Below, in pieces: positions 16,634-25,684 of a stretch of 64,000 nt of DNA. Origin of the DNA: an uncultured Aquimarina sp. Its GTDB lineage: Bacteria; Bacteroidota; Bacteroidia; Flavobacteriales; Flavobacteriaceae. The stretch is from NCBI GenBank assembly GCA_947498815.1, contig CANMLU010000008.1, positions 1-64,000 on the forward strand. The letters are read 5' to 3'. Position 1 is the stretch's first letter; every line of letters starts with the position of its first letter. The notes beneath the pieces were generated by a model, which saw only the letters and a program-made list of their open reading frames with translations, was not told the DNA's origin and did no database searches. Position numbers and translations under genes: made by a program.

Positions 16634-17950
16634 TTACTTGTATTTAAGTATCCAAGGATTGGTCGTGAAATAATTCCAGGGTACACTGGCCAGATCTACT
16701 TCAGGATCGATAAAAACTTTACGTTTTTTGCCATTTACAGATACTTTACTCTTCACATATACGGCAATGTCTTTTCCGTTAGCATTATATTCCTTTTTAA
16801 GTCGTTGAGCAAACTGCCACATGGCATCAGGTTTTCCAGATACCAATCGCAATTGCTTTTTAGAGAGGTAATCATTCTTATTAATGTACTTTGGCTTACC
16901 TTGTGGGTCGTTTTTATCGACCACATAAAAATTGGTGGTTCCCGATCGCCCTCTTAACATCATACGCCAGCTCATCCTGTGGCCTTCCTCTGTCCATAAT
17001 ACATCTCCCGGGATTACCCAATGGCGTAATGGGAGCGCTATTTGTATCACAAACCAAATGATTGAAATAGAGATCAGAATTTTTTTATATGCAGGTATAA
17101 TTACTTCGTTTGCGGTGTAAAATTCCTTCTTTTTCATAAAAAGACGATGGATTCGCTCTTTCGAAAAGAAAAATACACTAAATGCTAGTGACATATATGG
17201 AAATATCCCTATTTGAAATACAATAGAATTAAAAAGGTGAAAAAAGATACTAATACAAAAAGCAACGACGCGTGTTCTTTTCCACAATAAAAGAGGAATA
17301 ATCAATAAGTCAAACAAAATCCCAAAATAGGTAACACTTATATGAGCCCATCGGCCTTGCAATATATCACCAATAATAGGGTAGTGGGCTCTACCAGCCA
17401 TTAAGTTTCTTGCTACAGTATAATCCAACCAATCGGGGTATAATTTTGCCACCGATGCATAGGTATAAACAATCCAGAGCTGTGCAATAATGAAGAGTAT
17501 TATCCATCTGGGCATCGAAATCTTTTTTAGAGATGGATTTAGTTTTACATCTAAAGAAAAGTACTTGCCAGCTGGTAACACACTCATGATCATGCAAAGA
17601 AGTAATAAGAGATAATAATGGTTATTATAGGAAGCTTTTTGCATAAAATATACACCAGCCCACATAATGGTATACCCAATCATACTCCACCGGTATTTAT
17701 AACCTATCATTACCAAAAGGCCAAAAATGCCCATGACTGCAAAGTAAAAATACATTCCGTTACCCGGAAGCGGTTGTAAAAAATCAAGTCCAATAAAGTT
17801 AAACGTAAATTGTGGCTCGACAAGAGTACGTGTGACCCATCCTGTAAAAATGGCTCCGATAGCTTCGGCTGCAATAAGAAAACCAAAAAAAACTCTAAAA
17901 ATAATCAGAGCACTGTTGTCTATTTGTGTAAACAACCAACGATTAATCAT
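16634..17950 (-). CDS. HTTM-domain membrane protein (gamma-carboxylase-like)
   Basis: The 438-residue protein has four to five transmembrane helices in the N-terminal 280 residues and a soluble C-terminal domain. The pattern (RVFFGFLIAAEA, the HHY-like NNHYYLLLLLC segment, YVYTYASVAKLYPDWL) fits the HTTM family related to vitamin K-dependent gamma-glutamyl carboxylase. The activity of bacterial members is unproven. It sits in the inner membrane. Its start overlaps the end of ribF by 4 bases, a translational coupling. Confidence 0.8.
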   Translation of the reverse strand: MINRWLFTQIDNSALIIFRVFFGFLIAAEAIGAIFTGWVTRTLVEPQFTFNFIGLDFLQPLPGNGMYFYFAVMGIFGLLVMIGYKYRWSMIGYTIMWAGVYFMQKASYNNHYYLLLLLCMIMSVLPAGKYFSLDVKLNPSLKKISMPRWIILFIIAQLWIVYTYASVAKLYPDWLDYTVARNLMAGRAHYPIIGDILQGRWAHISVTYFGILFDLLIIPLLLWKRTRVVAFCISIFFHLFNSIVFQIGIFPYMSLAFSVFFFSKERIHRLFMKKKEFYTANEVIIPAYKKILISISIIWFVIQIALPLRHWVIPGDVLWTEEGHRMSWRMMLRGRSGTTNFYVVDKNDPQGKPKYINKNDYLSKKQLRLVSGKPDAMWQFAQRLKKEYNANGKDIAVYVKSKVSVNGKKRKVFIDPEVDLASVPWNYFTTNPWILKYK

Positions 17951-18879
17951 ACCAAAGAATTTATGTATTCGCGAGAAAAGTCTTCGTCCCCTTGCATGGC
18001 TTCTTGCAGTTGGTCTACAGAATCAAATTTTTTCTCATCGCGAATTCGTTTTAGCATTTCGATCTGAATTTTTTTATCGTATAGATTAAAGGAAGCATCA
18101 AAGAAATGTGTTTCGATGGTTTGCTTGGTTCCATTTACCGTTGGATTCGTACCAATATTCATCATTCCAAAATAGGTTTTGCCATCAATTTGCGATTGAA
18201 CAATGTACACTCCATTTTTTGGAATTAATTTATATTCTTCTTCTATATATAAATTGGCCGTTGGATAGTTGAGTTTTCGACCTAATTTTTTTCCTTTTAC
18301 TACTTTACCTGTAAGCATATATTTATAACCCAAATACCTATTGGCTCTGGAGATATTTCCATTTAATAAAGCTTCGCGAATTTTGGTTGAACTCACCGCT
18401 ACATCATCAATATCTTGTTTAGAAATTTCTTCTACGGTAAAATTATTTTGAATACCGTAAGAGGCAAGATCAGTAATGTTAGAATTGCGATTACGCCCAA
18501 ATCTATGATCATATCCAATTATCACGTGTCGCACAGTAAGACAGTCAACCAACATTTGTTGCACATATTCTCCTGCCGATAATCTTGAAAACTCTTTTGT
18601 AAAAGGGTGAATTACAAGACAGCCTAACCCTGTTTTTTCTAAAATCTGAATACGTTCATTTATAGTATTGATGAGTTTAATGTTGGAGTCTTGCTGCAAA
18701 ACCATTCTGGGATGCGGAAAAAAAGTAAGAACCACAGATTCAATACCATTTCTTTTGGCACTTTCAATAAGGCGTTCAATTATTTTTTTGTGACCAATAT
18801 GTACACCATCAAAAGTACCTATAGTAACTACCGAAGGGACTTTATTATCGTATGTGTCAGCACTATGATATAGTTTCAA
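17947..18879 (-). CDS. ribF: Bifunctional riboflavin kinase/FAD synthetase
   Basis: The enzyme makes FMN from riboflavin and then FAD. The N-terminal nucleotidyltransferase half (about 1-180) has TIGTFDGVHIGHKKII and GYDHRFGRNR motifs. The C-terminal flavokinase half (about 185-305) has GKVVKGKKLGRKLNYPTANL and the GTNPTVNG motif. The length of 310 residues is normal. It is upstream of, and coupled to, the HTTM gene. Confidence 0.95.
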   Translation of the reverse strand: MKLYHSADTYDNKVPSVVTIGTFDGVHIGHKKIIERLIESAKRNGIESVVLTFFPHPRMVLQQDSNIKLINTINERIQILEKTGLGCLVIHPFTKEFSRLSAGEYVQQMLVDCLTVRHVIIGYDHRFGRNRNSNITDLASYGIQNNFTVEEISKQDIDDVAVSSTKIREALLNGNISRANRYLGYKYMLTGKVVKGKKLGRKLNYPTANLYIEEEYKLIPKNGVYIVQSQIDGKTYFGMMNIGTNPTVNGTKQTIETHFFDASFNLYDKKIQIEMLKRIRDEKKFDSVDQLQEAMQGDEDFSREYINSLV

Positions 18880-18932
18880 GAAGTAAAATTTTTTGAATTA
18901 TAAAATTACGGAAAATGTTGGGATACATTTCT

Positions 18933-19565
18933 TTATTTCCCGTTAAAAGAGTTCATTGTATTTGATAATCCTGCTGTTGCAAAGGATTTTATTAATGCAA
19001 TTGCCTTCTCCAGGCGTTCGTGCATTGTTGTTTCTTCGTCATTGTTCCATTCGCCCAGTACATAATCGACTTGTCTGCCTTTGTGAAACTCATCTCCAAC
19101 ACCAAATCTAAATCTGGAGTATTTTGAGGTATTGAGTTGTGCTTCAATATCTTTTAAGCCATTATGTCCCCCGGCACTGCCCTTTGCTTTAAGTCTGATA
19201 CTACCAAAAGGAAGATTAATATCATCGGTAACCACCAAAAGGTTTTCTAATGGTATTTTTTCTTTTTCCAACCAATATCGAACCGCTTTACCACTTAGAT
19301 TCATATAGGTGTTGGGCTTCAGTAGGATGATCGTTCTTCCTTTAAACTTATAGGTAGTAAGATCGCCTAGTTTTTTGGTTTCAAAAGAGAGGTCTTCTTC
19401 TTTGGCCAGAGTATCTAGAACCCTAAAACCAATATTATGACGGGTATTTTGATATTTGGGACCAATATTACCAAGGCCTACAACAAGAAATTTTTTCATA
19501 AGCTCTTCTTGGGTTTCTTCCTTTTCTTTTTGTTTTGAAAATAATTTTCTAAAGATAGAAAACAT
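18933..19565 (-). CDS. pth: Peptidyl-tRNA hydrolase
   Basis: Pth recycles peptidyl-tRNA by hydrolysing the ester bond. Seen: VVGLGNIGPKYQNTRHNIGF with the catalytic histidine, the TDDINLPFGSIRLKAKGS segment with the catalytic aspartate, and GGHNGLKDI. The frame has a 22-residue lysine/glutamate-rich extension (from MFSIFRKLF) ahead of MKKFLVVGLGNIG; a second start at 19499 would give the canonical protein. Extended forms are common in Flavobacteriaceae, so I keep 19565. It lies between rplY and ribF on the same strand. Confidence 0.92.
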   Translation of the reverse strand: MFSIFRKLFSKQKEKEETQEELMKKFLVVGLGNIGPKYQNTRHNIGFRVLDTLAKEEDLSFETKKLGDLTTYKFKGRTIILLKPNTYMNLSGKAVRYWLEKEKIPLENLLVVTDDINLPFGSIRLKAKGSAGGHNGLKDIEAQLNTSKYSRFRFGVGDEFHKGRQVDYVLGEWNNDEETTMHERLEKAIALIKSFATAGLSNTMNSFNGK

Positions 19566-19619
19566 ATACTATTAATTTTTTGCGTGAGGGATTAAGCTAC
19601 TTGTTTGAGCTCTTTTGCT

Positions 19620-19700
19620 GTCATACTGAGCGGAGTCGAAGTATAGACGGTAAAAAGCGAGTAGCGAAAGCCCGACCCCGATTTTGATCGGGGACACGCC
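19620..19700. repeat. Dispersed palindromic words in the rplY-pth gap
   Basis: This gap has the word CTGAGCGGAGTCGAAG (about 19627-19642), also found inside both eCIS cargo genes, and a 7-bp hairpin CCCCGAT/ATCGGGG (19676-19693). Both look like REP-type intergenic elements. Confidence 0.55.
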
Positions 19701-19714
19701 CTTACATTTGTAAA

Positions 19715-19755
19715 AATAAAAAAAGCATCCTGATTATTACGTCAGAATGCTTTTA
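19715..19755 (-). terminator. Terminator of rplY
   Basis: On the minus strand, the stem GCATTCTGA/TCAGGATGC (one mismatch) with an 8-base loop is followed by seven Ts, about 25 bases past the rplY stop codon. Confidence 0.85.
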
Positions 19756-19775
19756 TACTTTACGAATCTATAAGA

Positions 19776-20420
19776 TTATGCTTCAGCAGCTGGTGCTTCG
19801 GCAGCAGGAGCTTCTCCTCCTTCAGTTGCTGCAGTTTCTTCACCTTCTTCTTCTTCTTCCTCATCTTCAATAGCCACACGAGAAGTTTTCACCATACAAA
19901 TTACAGTGTTATCCGGGTGTAGGATAGTGAAATCATCACTAGCTACATCGGTAACATATAATTTATTACCAATTTTAAGGTTGGTAATATCTCCTTCTAG
20001 CAGGTCTGGTAATTTAGAAGCTAAACCTCTTACTTTGATACGTCTCAAGTTGAAACGTAACACACCACCATTACGAACTCCTTTAGAGTTTCCTGTAGTT
20101 TTGAATGGAAGTGCTATAGTAATTGGTTTATCATCAAAAATTTGAATAAAATCGATATGTAAGATTCTATCTGTTACGGGGTGAAATTGAATGTCTTGTA
20201 GGATCGCATTCACCTTTGTACCATTATCCAACGCGATTACCACGGTATGAACGTCTGGAGTGTACACTAAATTTTTGAAAGCAATTTCTGGCGCTGCAAA
20301 GTGTATAATAGTGTCTCCACCGTAAATAACACAAGGTACCTGTCCAGCATTACGTAAGGCTTTTGTTGCTTTCTTGCCTACGCTTTCTCTTTGAGATGCA
20401 TTGATTGTTAATGATTTCAT
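19776..20420 (-). CDS. rplY: 50S ribosomal protein L25 (TL5/Ctc type)
   Basis: The 214-residue protein has the N-terminal 5S rRNA-binding L25 domain (about 1-90, [27 protein letters not shown]) and the C-terminal TL5 beta domain (about 95-180, [20 protein letters not shown]). An acidic Glu/Ala-rich tail that is common in Bacteroidota follows. It belongs to the 5S rRNA region of the large subunit. It follows prs closely (23 bases), so the two are probably one transcript. Confidence 0.95.
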   Translation of the reverse strand: MKSLTINASQRESVGKKATKALRNAGQVPCVIYGGDTIIHFAAPEIAFKNLVYTPDVHTVVIALDNGTKVNAILQDIQFHPVTDRILHIDFIQIFDDKPITIALPFKTTGNSKGVRNGGVLRFNLRRIKVRGLASKLPDLLEGDITNLKIGNKLYVTDVASDDFTILHPDNTVICMVKTSRVAIEDEEEEEEGEETAATEGGEAPAAEAPAAEA

Positions 20421-20443
20421 TTTAAAATTTATTAATTATTAAT

Positions 20444-21385
20444 TTACATTATAAACTTAGAGCTGATAGACTCGTTATTATGAACTCGGTTCATAACGTC
20501 TGCAAATAAATCTGCACAAGTAATCACTCTAATTTTATTACTTTCTTGTCGTAACGGAATAGAATCCGTAACGATCAATTCTTCTAATTTTGAATTCTCT
20601 ATTTTCTCATAGGCTGTGCCCGAAAGAATAGGATGTGTACAAATTGCGCGCACACTTTTTGCTCCTCTCTCCATCATCAAATCCGCGGCTTTGGTCAAAG
20701 TACCTGCTGTATCAACCATATCATCTACAAGAACTACATTTTTACCAGTAACATTACCAATAAGTTCCATGTGAGAAATTACATTGGCTTTGGCACGTTG
20801 TTTATAACAAATAACCACATCACTTTTTAAAGCTTTTGAGTATGCATAAGCTCTTTTTGATCCTCCCATATCCGGAGATGCAATCGTGAGATCACTTAAG
20901 TTAAGTGATTGTAAGTATGGTAAAAATATAGTTGATGCAAATAAATGATCAACCGGTTTTTCAAAAAATCCCTGGATCTGATCCGCATGTAGATCCATGG
21001 TAATAATTCTTGTTGCTCCTGCAGTTTCCAGCATTTTAGCAATTAATTTTGCCGCAATGGGTACTCTTGGCTTATCTTTTCTGTCTTGACGTGCCCATCC
21101 ATAATAAGGTAATACCGCTGTGATATGTCTTGCCGAAGCTCTTTTTGCAGCATCTAGCATTAATAACATTTCCATAAGGTGATCCGAACTTGGATGTGTT
21201 GAACCAATAATAAATACTCTAGATCCTCTTACTGATTCTTCAAAAGAAGGTTGAAACTCACCATCACTATAAGTTGATGTAATTACCTTACCTAATTTAG
21301 CGCCATAGGCAGCTACTATTTTTTCTGCAAGTTCTGTACTTTGATTGCACGCAAAAAATTTTGCTTCGGTCACTCCTGTTGGCAT
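20444..21385 (-). CDS. prs: Ribose-phosphate pyrophosphokinase
   Basis: The enzyme makes PRPP from ribose 5-phosphate and ATP for nucleotide, His and Trp synthesis. Seen: the YSDGEFQ region, the ATP flexible loop near ARQDRKDKPRVPI, the DLHADQIQGFF metal site, and the PRPP-binding loop VLVDDMVDTAGT. The length of 313 residues is standard. A TAAATTTG box on the minus strand (21440-21447) is a good -7 candidate for prs-rplY. Confidence 0.96.
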   Translation of the reverse strand: MPTGVTEAKFFACNQSTELAEKIVAAYGAKLGKVITSTYSDGEFQPSFEESVRGSRVFIIGSTHPSSDHLMEMLLMLDAAKRASARHITAVLPYYGWARQDRKDKPRVPIAAKLIAKMLETAGATRIITMDLHADQIQGFFEKPVDHLFASTIFLPYLQSLNLSDLTIASPDMGGSKRAYAYSKALKSDVVICYKQRAKANVISHMELIGNVTGKNVVLVDDMVDTAGTLTKAADLMMERGAKSVRAICTHPILSGTAYEKIENSKLEELIVTDSIPLRQESNKIRVITCADLFADVMNRVHNNESISSKFIM

Positions 21386-21439
21386 AGGGTAAATTGTTGT
21401 ATTGTAATGAGTTAAAACTTATTTTCTAAAAACAAGGTG

Positions 21440-21447
21440 CAAATTTA
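21440..21447 (-). promoter_or_regulatory. Candidate -7 element of prs
   Basis: Read on the minus strand it is TAAATTTG, matching TAnnTTTG, 55 bases upstream of the prs start codon. No clear -33 TTG at normal spacing was found. Confidence 0.45.
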
Positions 21448-21512
21448 AAAATTTATTTCAACTCTATCACTTATTTTATTACTTATTTACTGGTGGAAAA
21501 CGAATATTTTGC

Positions 21513-21520
21513 TAATTTTG
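21513..21520 (+). promoter_or_regulatory. Candidate -7 element of tRNA-Leu
   Basis: TAATTTTG matches TAnnTTTG and lies 14 bases before the mature tRNA 5' end, which is a sensible place for tRNA transcription. Confidence 0.5.
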
Positions 21521-21533
21521 CCATCCGATTGAA

Positions 21534-21615
21534 GCTCAAGTGGCGGAATTGGTAGACGCGCTGGATTCAAAATCCAGTGACTTCGGTCGTGTGGGTTCGA
21601 TTCCCACCTTGAGTA
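21534..21615 (+). tRNA. tRNA-Leu (anticodon CAA)
   Basis: The 82-base gene folds as a class II tRNA. The acceptor stem is GCTCAAG/CTTGAGT with a G-T first pair, and the D-loop carries GG. The anticodon stem CTGGA/TCCAG encloses the loop TTCAAAA (anticodon CAA), a variable arm follows, and the T-arm has GGTTCGATTCC. Discriminator base A, as in all tRNA-Leu. No CCA is encoded. It reads UUG codons. Confidence 0.95.
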
Positions 21616-21616
21616 C

Positions 21617-21646
21617 AAAAGCCTTACTTTTTAGTAAGGCTTTTTT
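21617..21646 (+). terminator. Terminator of tRNA-Leu
   Basis: The perfect 10-bp stem AAGCCTTACT/AGTAAGGCTT (21619-21628, 21633-21642) with a 4-base loop ends in a T-run directly after the tRNA. Confidence 0.9.
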
Positions 21647-21935
21647 AATATTTTAAATTCAAAACAGTTTTCTGCGCCTCAAAGTTCAAATGGTATTATC
21701 GCATTTTGATATTCCTTTACTTTTAAACTTAATTGTTTCGCTGCTCCACTACCTTATTTTACAACAATTTTTACTACCAACTTCCTATTGTCGGAAATGT
21801 TATAGTGTGTCGATTTTGTACAACTGTCTTGTCGGAAATCTTTACAGATTTGCCGGACCTGTTCTAGCCTCGACATAGCATTGCCGGCTACCTTTGAACT
21901 TTCAAAAGTTAACAAACCTTAATAGGGGATATACC
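21647..21935 (+). promoter_or_regulatory. eCIS operon promoter region with direct repeats
   Basis: This non-coding stretch precedes the injection-system operon. It has TTGTCGGAAAT twice (21788-21798 and 21829-21839, 41 bases apart, about four helical turns) and TTGCCGG twice (21870-21876 and 21881-21887, 11 bases apart, one turn). A -7 box TACCTTTG (21889-21896) has TTTG at 21869-21872 upstream. The repeats are candidate operator half-sites for a regulator of eCIS expression; which one is unknown. Confidence 0.55.
21889..21896 (+). promoter_or_regulatory. Candidate -7 element of the eCIS operon
   Basis: TACCTTTG fits TAnnTTTG, with a TTTG 16 bases upstream as -33. Transcription would start near 21903. 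That rules out the frame's first ATG at 21894 and supports ATG 21936 as the true start of the first gene. Confidence 0.6.
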
Positions 21936-22571
21936 ATGATTAATGTAGTATTAAGTGTTTTAAAAGATAAGCTCAACGAATACCTTAAAAACGTAGGGAC
22001 AACAGAATTAAATGTTGTAGAGTTTATAAATACCAATAATAATGACCCGGTTTCTTTTACAGATGATAAGGTGACACCTTTCCTGATTAATGTTTCAGAA
22101 GATAGAAAGTTCAGAAACGCTGATCAGTATTCTGGGATTGTACGAGATGGAATAAGAACTCAAGCTAATCCAGAAATTAGAATTGAGCTTTTGATTCTTT
22201 TTGTGTCCAAGTTTAGTAAATATGATCAGGCACTTAAATTTTTATCCCATGTGATCAAGTTTTTTCAGGTCAATAGGGTTTTTAGTCCACTTAACTCCCC
22301 ACAACTTTCTGATGAACGTATAGAGAAATTGGTTGTAGAACTAATTTCACTTCCCTTAGAAGAACAAAATCAAGTATGGCATTCTCTAAACACTTCTTAC
22401 CTGCCATCGGTACTGTATAGGGTACGATTGCTATCCTTTATCGATGAGCAAAGTATAGAGTTTGTTGGAACTCCCCTGCAAGAGATCAATCTGGCAGTTG
22501 GAGAAAAATATCCTCTTCCAGAAATCACGGATCCTGAGGAGGAGGAAAATAATATAAATAACCAAGCATAA
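21936..22571 (+). CDS. eCIS tail terminator, DUF4255 (Pvc16/Afp16-like)
   Basis: The 211-residue product (from MINVVLSVLKDKL) shows the DUF4255 pattern: an N-terminal helix, then VTPFLINVSEDRKFRN, and the KFSKYDQALKFLSHVIKFFQ segment. In Afp/PVC particles this protein caps the distal end of the sheath-tube. It ends with an acidic EEEENN tail. It is the first gene of the eCIS operon, whereas in the PVC/Afp clusters the homologue comes last. The start was chosen over 21894 because of the promoter box. Confidence 0.85.
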   Translation: MINVVLSVLKDKLNEYLKNVGTTELNVVEFINTNNNDPVSFTDDKVTPFLINVSEDRKFRNADQYSGIVRDGIRTQANPEIRIELLILFVSKFSKYDQALKFLSHVIKFFQVNRVFSPLNSPQLSDERIEKLVVELISLPLEEQNQVWHSLNTSYLPSVLYRVRLLSFIDEQSIEFVGTPLQEINLAVGEKYPLPEITDPEEEENNINNQA

Positions 22572-22606
22572 GAAATAGCGGATAAAGCTGAGATAAAAAC
22601 AAGATC

Positions 22607-23383
22607 ATGAAGTATCAAGAATTCTTTTCTATTATGATAGAACACTCCTATTTTTCAGGAGGAGCAGCCGATTTGGTACTCACTCCGGTATTAGAAACAG
22701 AGGAGCTTTTAAAAAAACGAGGATTGCTTCTTAAAAAAACGGCCAGAGGAATACGTTGCCTTGTTGGAATTGATGAAGAAAACAAGAGTTTTTCGGAAAA
22801 GATCCAGAATGATGTATTTGCTTTTTATGTTTTTCCTACTTCGGATACGGTTCGGGAATTTACGGATATGTCTGAGGTAAAAGAAGGTGAAATGATGTTT
22901 TTTACCAACGAAAAATTACGTAAAAATCAACTTGAGTTAGTCGCTGGCAAAATTGAACAGGAAGTGGCTTGTCAAAGATTTCCTGCCCTGGCAAAAGTAG
23001 AAATTAAGGGAAGTGAAATGAACTCAGAGGGCGATGCTACGTTATTTACATACCAGGTTCAGTTTACTGCTACGGCTATAAAATGGAAGTATTATTTTAT
23101 TTCTAATTCTGAAGATCCAATTATAACATTAGAATCTAGAGACGAGCAAATCAGTTTTAATGAAATGATCATTGACGAAAATAGCACAGATCAGATTATA
23201 ACTTCTCTACGATTAAATTTCCCCAATACCCAAATAAAGGCTTTTGAGTCTAAAGATTTGGTTCCCCATAGCATTAAACCTATAAAAAATATCAAACTGA
23301 TCAAAAATGGTGATGTGCTTATGAGCCATTTACCAAATCCAGAAGAAGAACACAACGGTATTCAAATAATTAAAATTAAGTAA
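22607..23383 (+). CDS. eCIS-associated protein of unknown function
   Basis: I do not recognise this 258-residue protein. The N-terminal part (MKYQEFFSIMIEHSYFSGG, then LVLTPVLETEELLKKRGLLLKKT) is soluble alpha/beta. The remainder is beta-rich and ends with a conserved-looking NIKLIKNGDVLMSHLPNPE region. No signal peptide or membrane segment. Its place between the tail terminator and the sheath, in the same transcript (35 and 70 bases to its neighbours), suggests a structural or assembly role such as a neck, cap or sheath chaperone. That is inference from context. Confidence 0.6.
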   Translation: MKYQEFFSIMIEHSYFSGGAADLVLTPVLETEELLKKRGLLLKKTARGIRCLVGIDEENKSFSEKIQNDVFAFYVFPTSDTVREFTDMSEVKEGEMMFFTNEKLRKNQLELVAGKIEQEVACQRFPALAKVEIKGSEMNSEGDATLFTYQVQFTATAIKWKYYFISNSEDPIITLESRDEQISFNEMIIDENSTDQIITSLRLNFPNTQIKAFESKDLVPHSIKPIKNIKLIKNGDVLMSHLPNPEEEHNGIQIIKIK

Positions 23384-23453
23384 GAAAAGCATACCGAAAT
23401 AATTACATCGATTTTCGGGAGTGCTCATTATAAACATTTAAAATTTTTAAAAT

Positions 23454-25085
23454 ATGTCTAAATTTTTAACACCAGATGTGTATACGGAGGAAGTATCTCT
23501 TTTCCCACAGTCTGTAGCAGAAGTTTCCACTGCAGTACCTGCTTTTATTGGATTTACTGAGAAAACCGAAAAAAACGGTGAAAGTATCAAAAACGTGGCC
23601 TATAGAATATCCACATTGTTGGAATTCAAAGAGGCTTTTGGAGGTGCTCAGCCAGCATCCTTTAAGGTCAATGTAAATGAAGAAGTTATAGAAAATGTTG
23701 AGGTCACAGCTCCACAGCATACATTATATCATGCAATAGATTTATATTTTAAGAATGGAGGAGGAGATTGTTATGTAATATCTGTAGGAAGTTATCAAGA
23801 TGATTATAACAAAGAATCTTTTTTAGAAGGCTTAGATGTATTGAGTAAAGAAGATGAACCTACCTTAATTATGTTGGGTGAAGCCACTCAATTAGATCCG
23901 GTTGATTATCATGAGGTATGCCAAACTGCCTTAAGTCAATGCCAGGAATTAAAAGACAGGTTTTGCATTTTTGATATCCAAAAAGGGGATGAAGGAGTAG
24001 CAACTTTTAGAAATGGAATAGGAACTAATCATCTAAAATATGGAGCGGCATATACACCGTATTTGCAAACGTCACTTACGTACAAATATCAAGAAGAGAG
24101 TGTTATCATTTCTGGTTCTTCAGGACAAGAAACCATTCAGTTAAAGGTTGAAGAAGCTATCAAAATAATATACAATGGATCTGCGCAGGATGAACCAAAA
24201 GCAACGATTAACAAAGGATCAGCCGGGACACCCTCTTTTAATAATACTGGAACCACTTTAACGATTACTAATGTAGGAGAGGGTATATCAGCCAACGATG
24301 TGGTAGATGCCTGGAATACATTCGACGATAAAGGTGATTTTGACATTATTGTATTAGATGGAACAGCCACTGTAGAGTCCTTTACAGGAAGTCGTAATCT
24401 GACAACAACTGGTGGAGATGGAGCGTCTTTAAGATTATCTGATATTAAAGGGTCTCAATCCGAATTATACAATAGAGTAGTAAGCGAAGTATCAAAACAA
24501 CGGATCATCTTACCTCCTAGTGCAGCAGTAGCAGGTGCATATGCAACTACGGATAGAGAAAGAGGTGTATGGAAAGCACCGGCAAATGTAAGCCTAAATG
24601 CGGTAATAGGACCTGTAAAGAAAATAACGTCAAAAGACCAAGAAGATCTTAATGTAGATTCCGATAATGGTAAATCCATCAATGCCATCCGCGGTTTTGT
24701 AGGTAAAGGAACCTTGGTATGGGGTGCTCGTACGCTAGACGGCAATGATAACGAATGGCGATATGTACCCGTAAGAAGATTGTTCAATATGATCGAGGAA
24801 TCTACCAAAAAAGCATCTCAGTTTGCTGTTTTCGAATCCAATGATGCGGTAACTTGGTTAAAAGTAAAAGCAATGATCGAAAGCTTTTTATACGGAATCT
24901 GGCAACAAGGTGGTCTGGCAGGAGCCACAGAAGAACAAGCCTATTTTGTAAATATCGGATTAGGAAAAACCATGACACAAGAAGATATTCTCAATGGAAG
25001 AATGATCGCAGAAATAGGACTTGCCGCAGTACGTCCTGCTGAGTTTATCATTTTAAAATTCTCCCACAAACTACAGGAGGCCTAA
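23454..25085 (+). CDS. eCIS contractile tail sheath protein
   Basis: The 543-residue protein has the hallmark sheath start FLTPDVYTEEVSLFPQSVAEVSTAVPAF and the sheath C-terminal domain (KVKAMIESFLYGIWQQGGLAGA onward, with the C-terminal arm RPAEFIILKFSHKLQEA). A middle insertion (about 216-330, Gly/Thr-rich beta) would lie on the particle's outside. Sheath subunits form the helical jacket whose contraction drives the tube. Only one sheath gene is present, unlike the three (Pvc2-4) in Photorhabdus systems. Confidence 0.95.
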   Translation: MSKFLTPDVYTEEVSLFPQSVAEVSTAVPAFIGFTEKTEKNGESIKNVAYRISTLLEFKEAFGGAQPASFKVNVNEEVIENVEVTAPQHTLYHAIDLYFKNGGGDCYVISVGSYQDDYNKESFLEGLDVLSKEDEPTLIMLGEATQLDPVDYHEVCQTALSQCQELKDRFCIFDIQKGDEGVATFRNGIGTNHLKYGAAYTPYLQTSLTYKYQEESVIISGSSGQETIQLKVEEAIKIIYNGSAQDEPKATINKGSAGTPSFNNTGTTLTITNVGEGISANDVVDAWNTFDDKGDFDIIVLDGTATVESFTGSRNLTTTGGDGASLRLSDIKGSQSELYNRVVSEVSKQRIILPPSAAVAGAYATTDRERGVWKAPANVSLNAVIGPVKKITSKDQEDLNVDSDNGKSINAIRGFVGKGTLVWGARTLDGNDNEWRYVPVRRLFNMIEESTKKASQFAVFESNDAVTWLKVKAMIESFLYGIWQQGGLAGATEEQAYFVNIGLGKTMTQEDILNGRMIAEIGLAAVRPAEFIILKFSHKLQEA

Positions 25086-25127
25086 TCTATAGAGAAGAGA
25101 TATATAATCATATAAAAAATAAAAAAA

Positions 25128-25601
25128 ATGGCGTTAACAAAAGCACAAATAAAAACAGATTATCCATTACCTATTTATAATTATAGGGTAGATATTAATG
25201 GAGAGTCAATTAGTTTCTCTGAGGTATCAGGGCTAGAATTATCTTTCGAAACACATACCTATAAAGAAAGCTTTGCCACAGGAGGTAAAGTAGGACCTAA
25301 TATTATGTACATGCCAGGGCAGATACAACCAGTTAATATTTCTATGAAAAAAGGATTGGTAAAAGGCAAAAGTATACCTGTTTTTTATGATTGGATCAAT
25401 GATATTCAGCTTAATCAAGTAGATAAAAGAGATATTGTAGTACATCTATTAGACGAAACTGGTAGTACAGTGGTAAGCTGGAAGGTCATCGATGCTTTTC
25501 CTACCAAACTTACAGCACCTTCTTTCGACGCTAATTCTAACGATGTCGCTATAGAATCTCTGGATCTAATGGCATCTAGAGTCACAATGGAAGAAGCATA
25601 G
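25128..25601 (+). CDS. eCIS inner tube protein 1 (gp19/Hcp-like)
   Basis: The 157-residue protein has the T4 gp19-like tube fold: PLPIYNYRVDINGESISFSEVSGLELSFETH near the start and a C-terminal DAFPTKLTAPSFDANSNDVAIESLDL. It forms stacked hexameric rings inside the sheath through which cargo is carried. Its distance from the sheath gene (42 bases) and the hairpin TATGACC/GGTCATA (25631-25637, 25656-25662) after it could allow separate high expression. Likely the main tube subunit (Pvc1-type). Confidence 0.9.
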   Translation: MALTKAQIKTDYPLPIYNYRVDINGESISFSEVSGLELSFETHTYKESFATGGKVGPNIMYMPGQIQPVNISMKKGLVKGKSIPVFYDWINDIQLNQVDKRDIVVHLLDETGSTVVSWKVIDAFPTKLTAPSFDANSNDVAIESLDLMASRVTMEEA

Positions 25602-25684
25602 TCGGTAAACAAATAATATTCTAATTGATATATGACCGGACTCTAAAGGTAAAAAGGTCATAAAAATCTAAAAAACGATGTATT

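Noticed and set aside
21534-21615. tRNA-Leu as an integration site for the eCIS island
   Set aside because: I looked for a second copy of the tRNA 3' end on the far side of the island and found none, and there is no integrase gene. The nearness may be chance.
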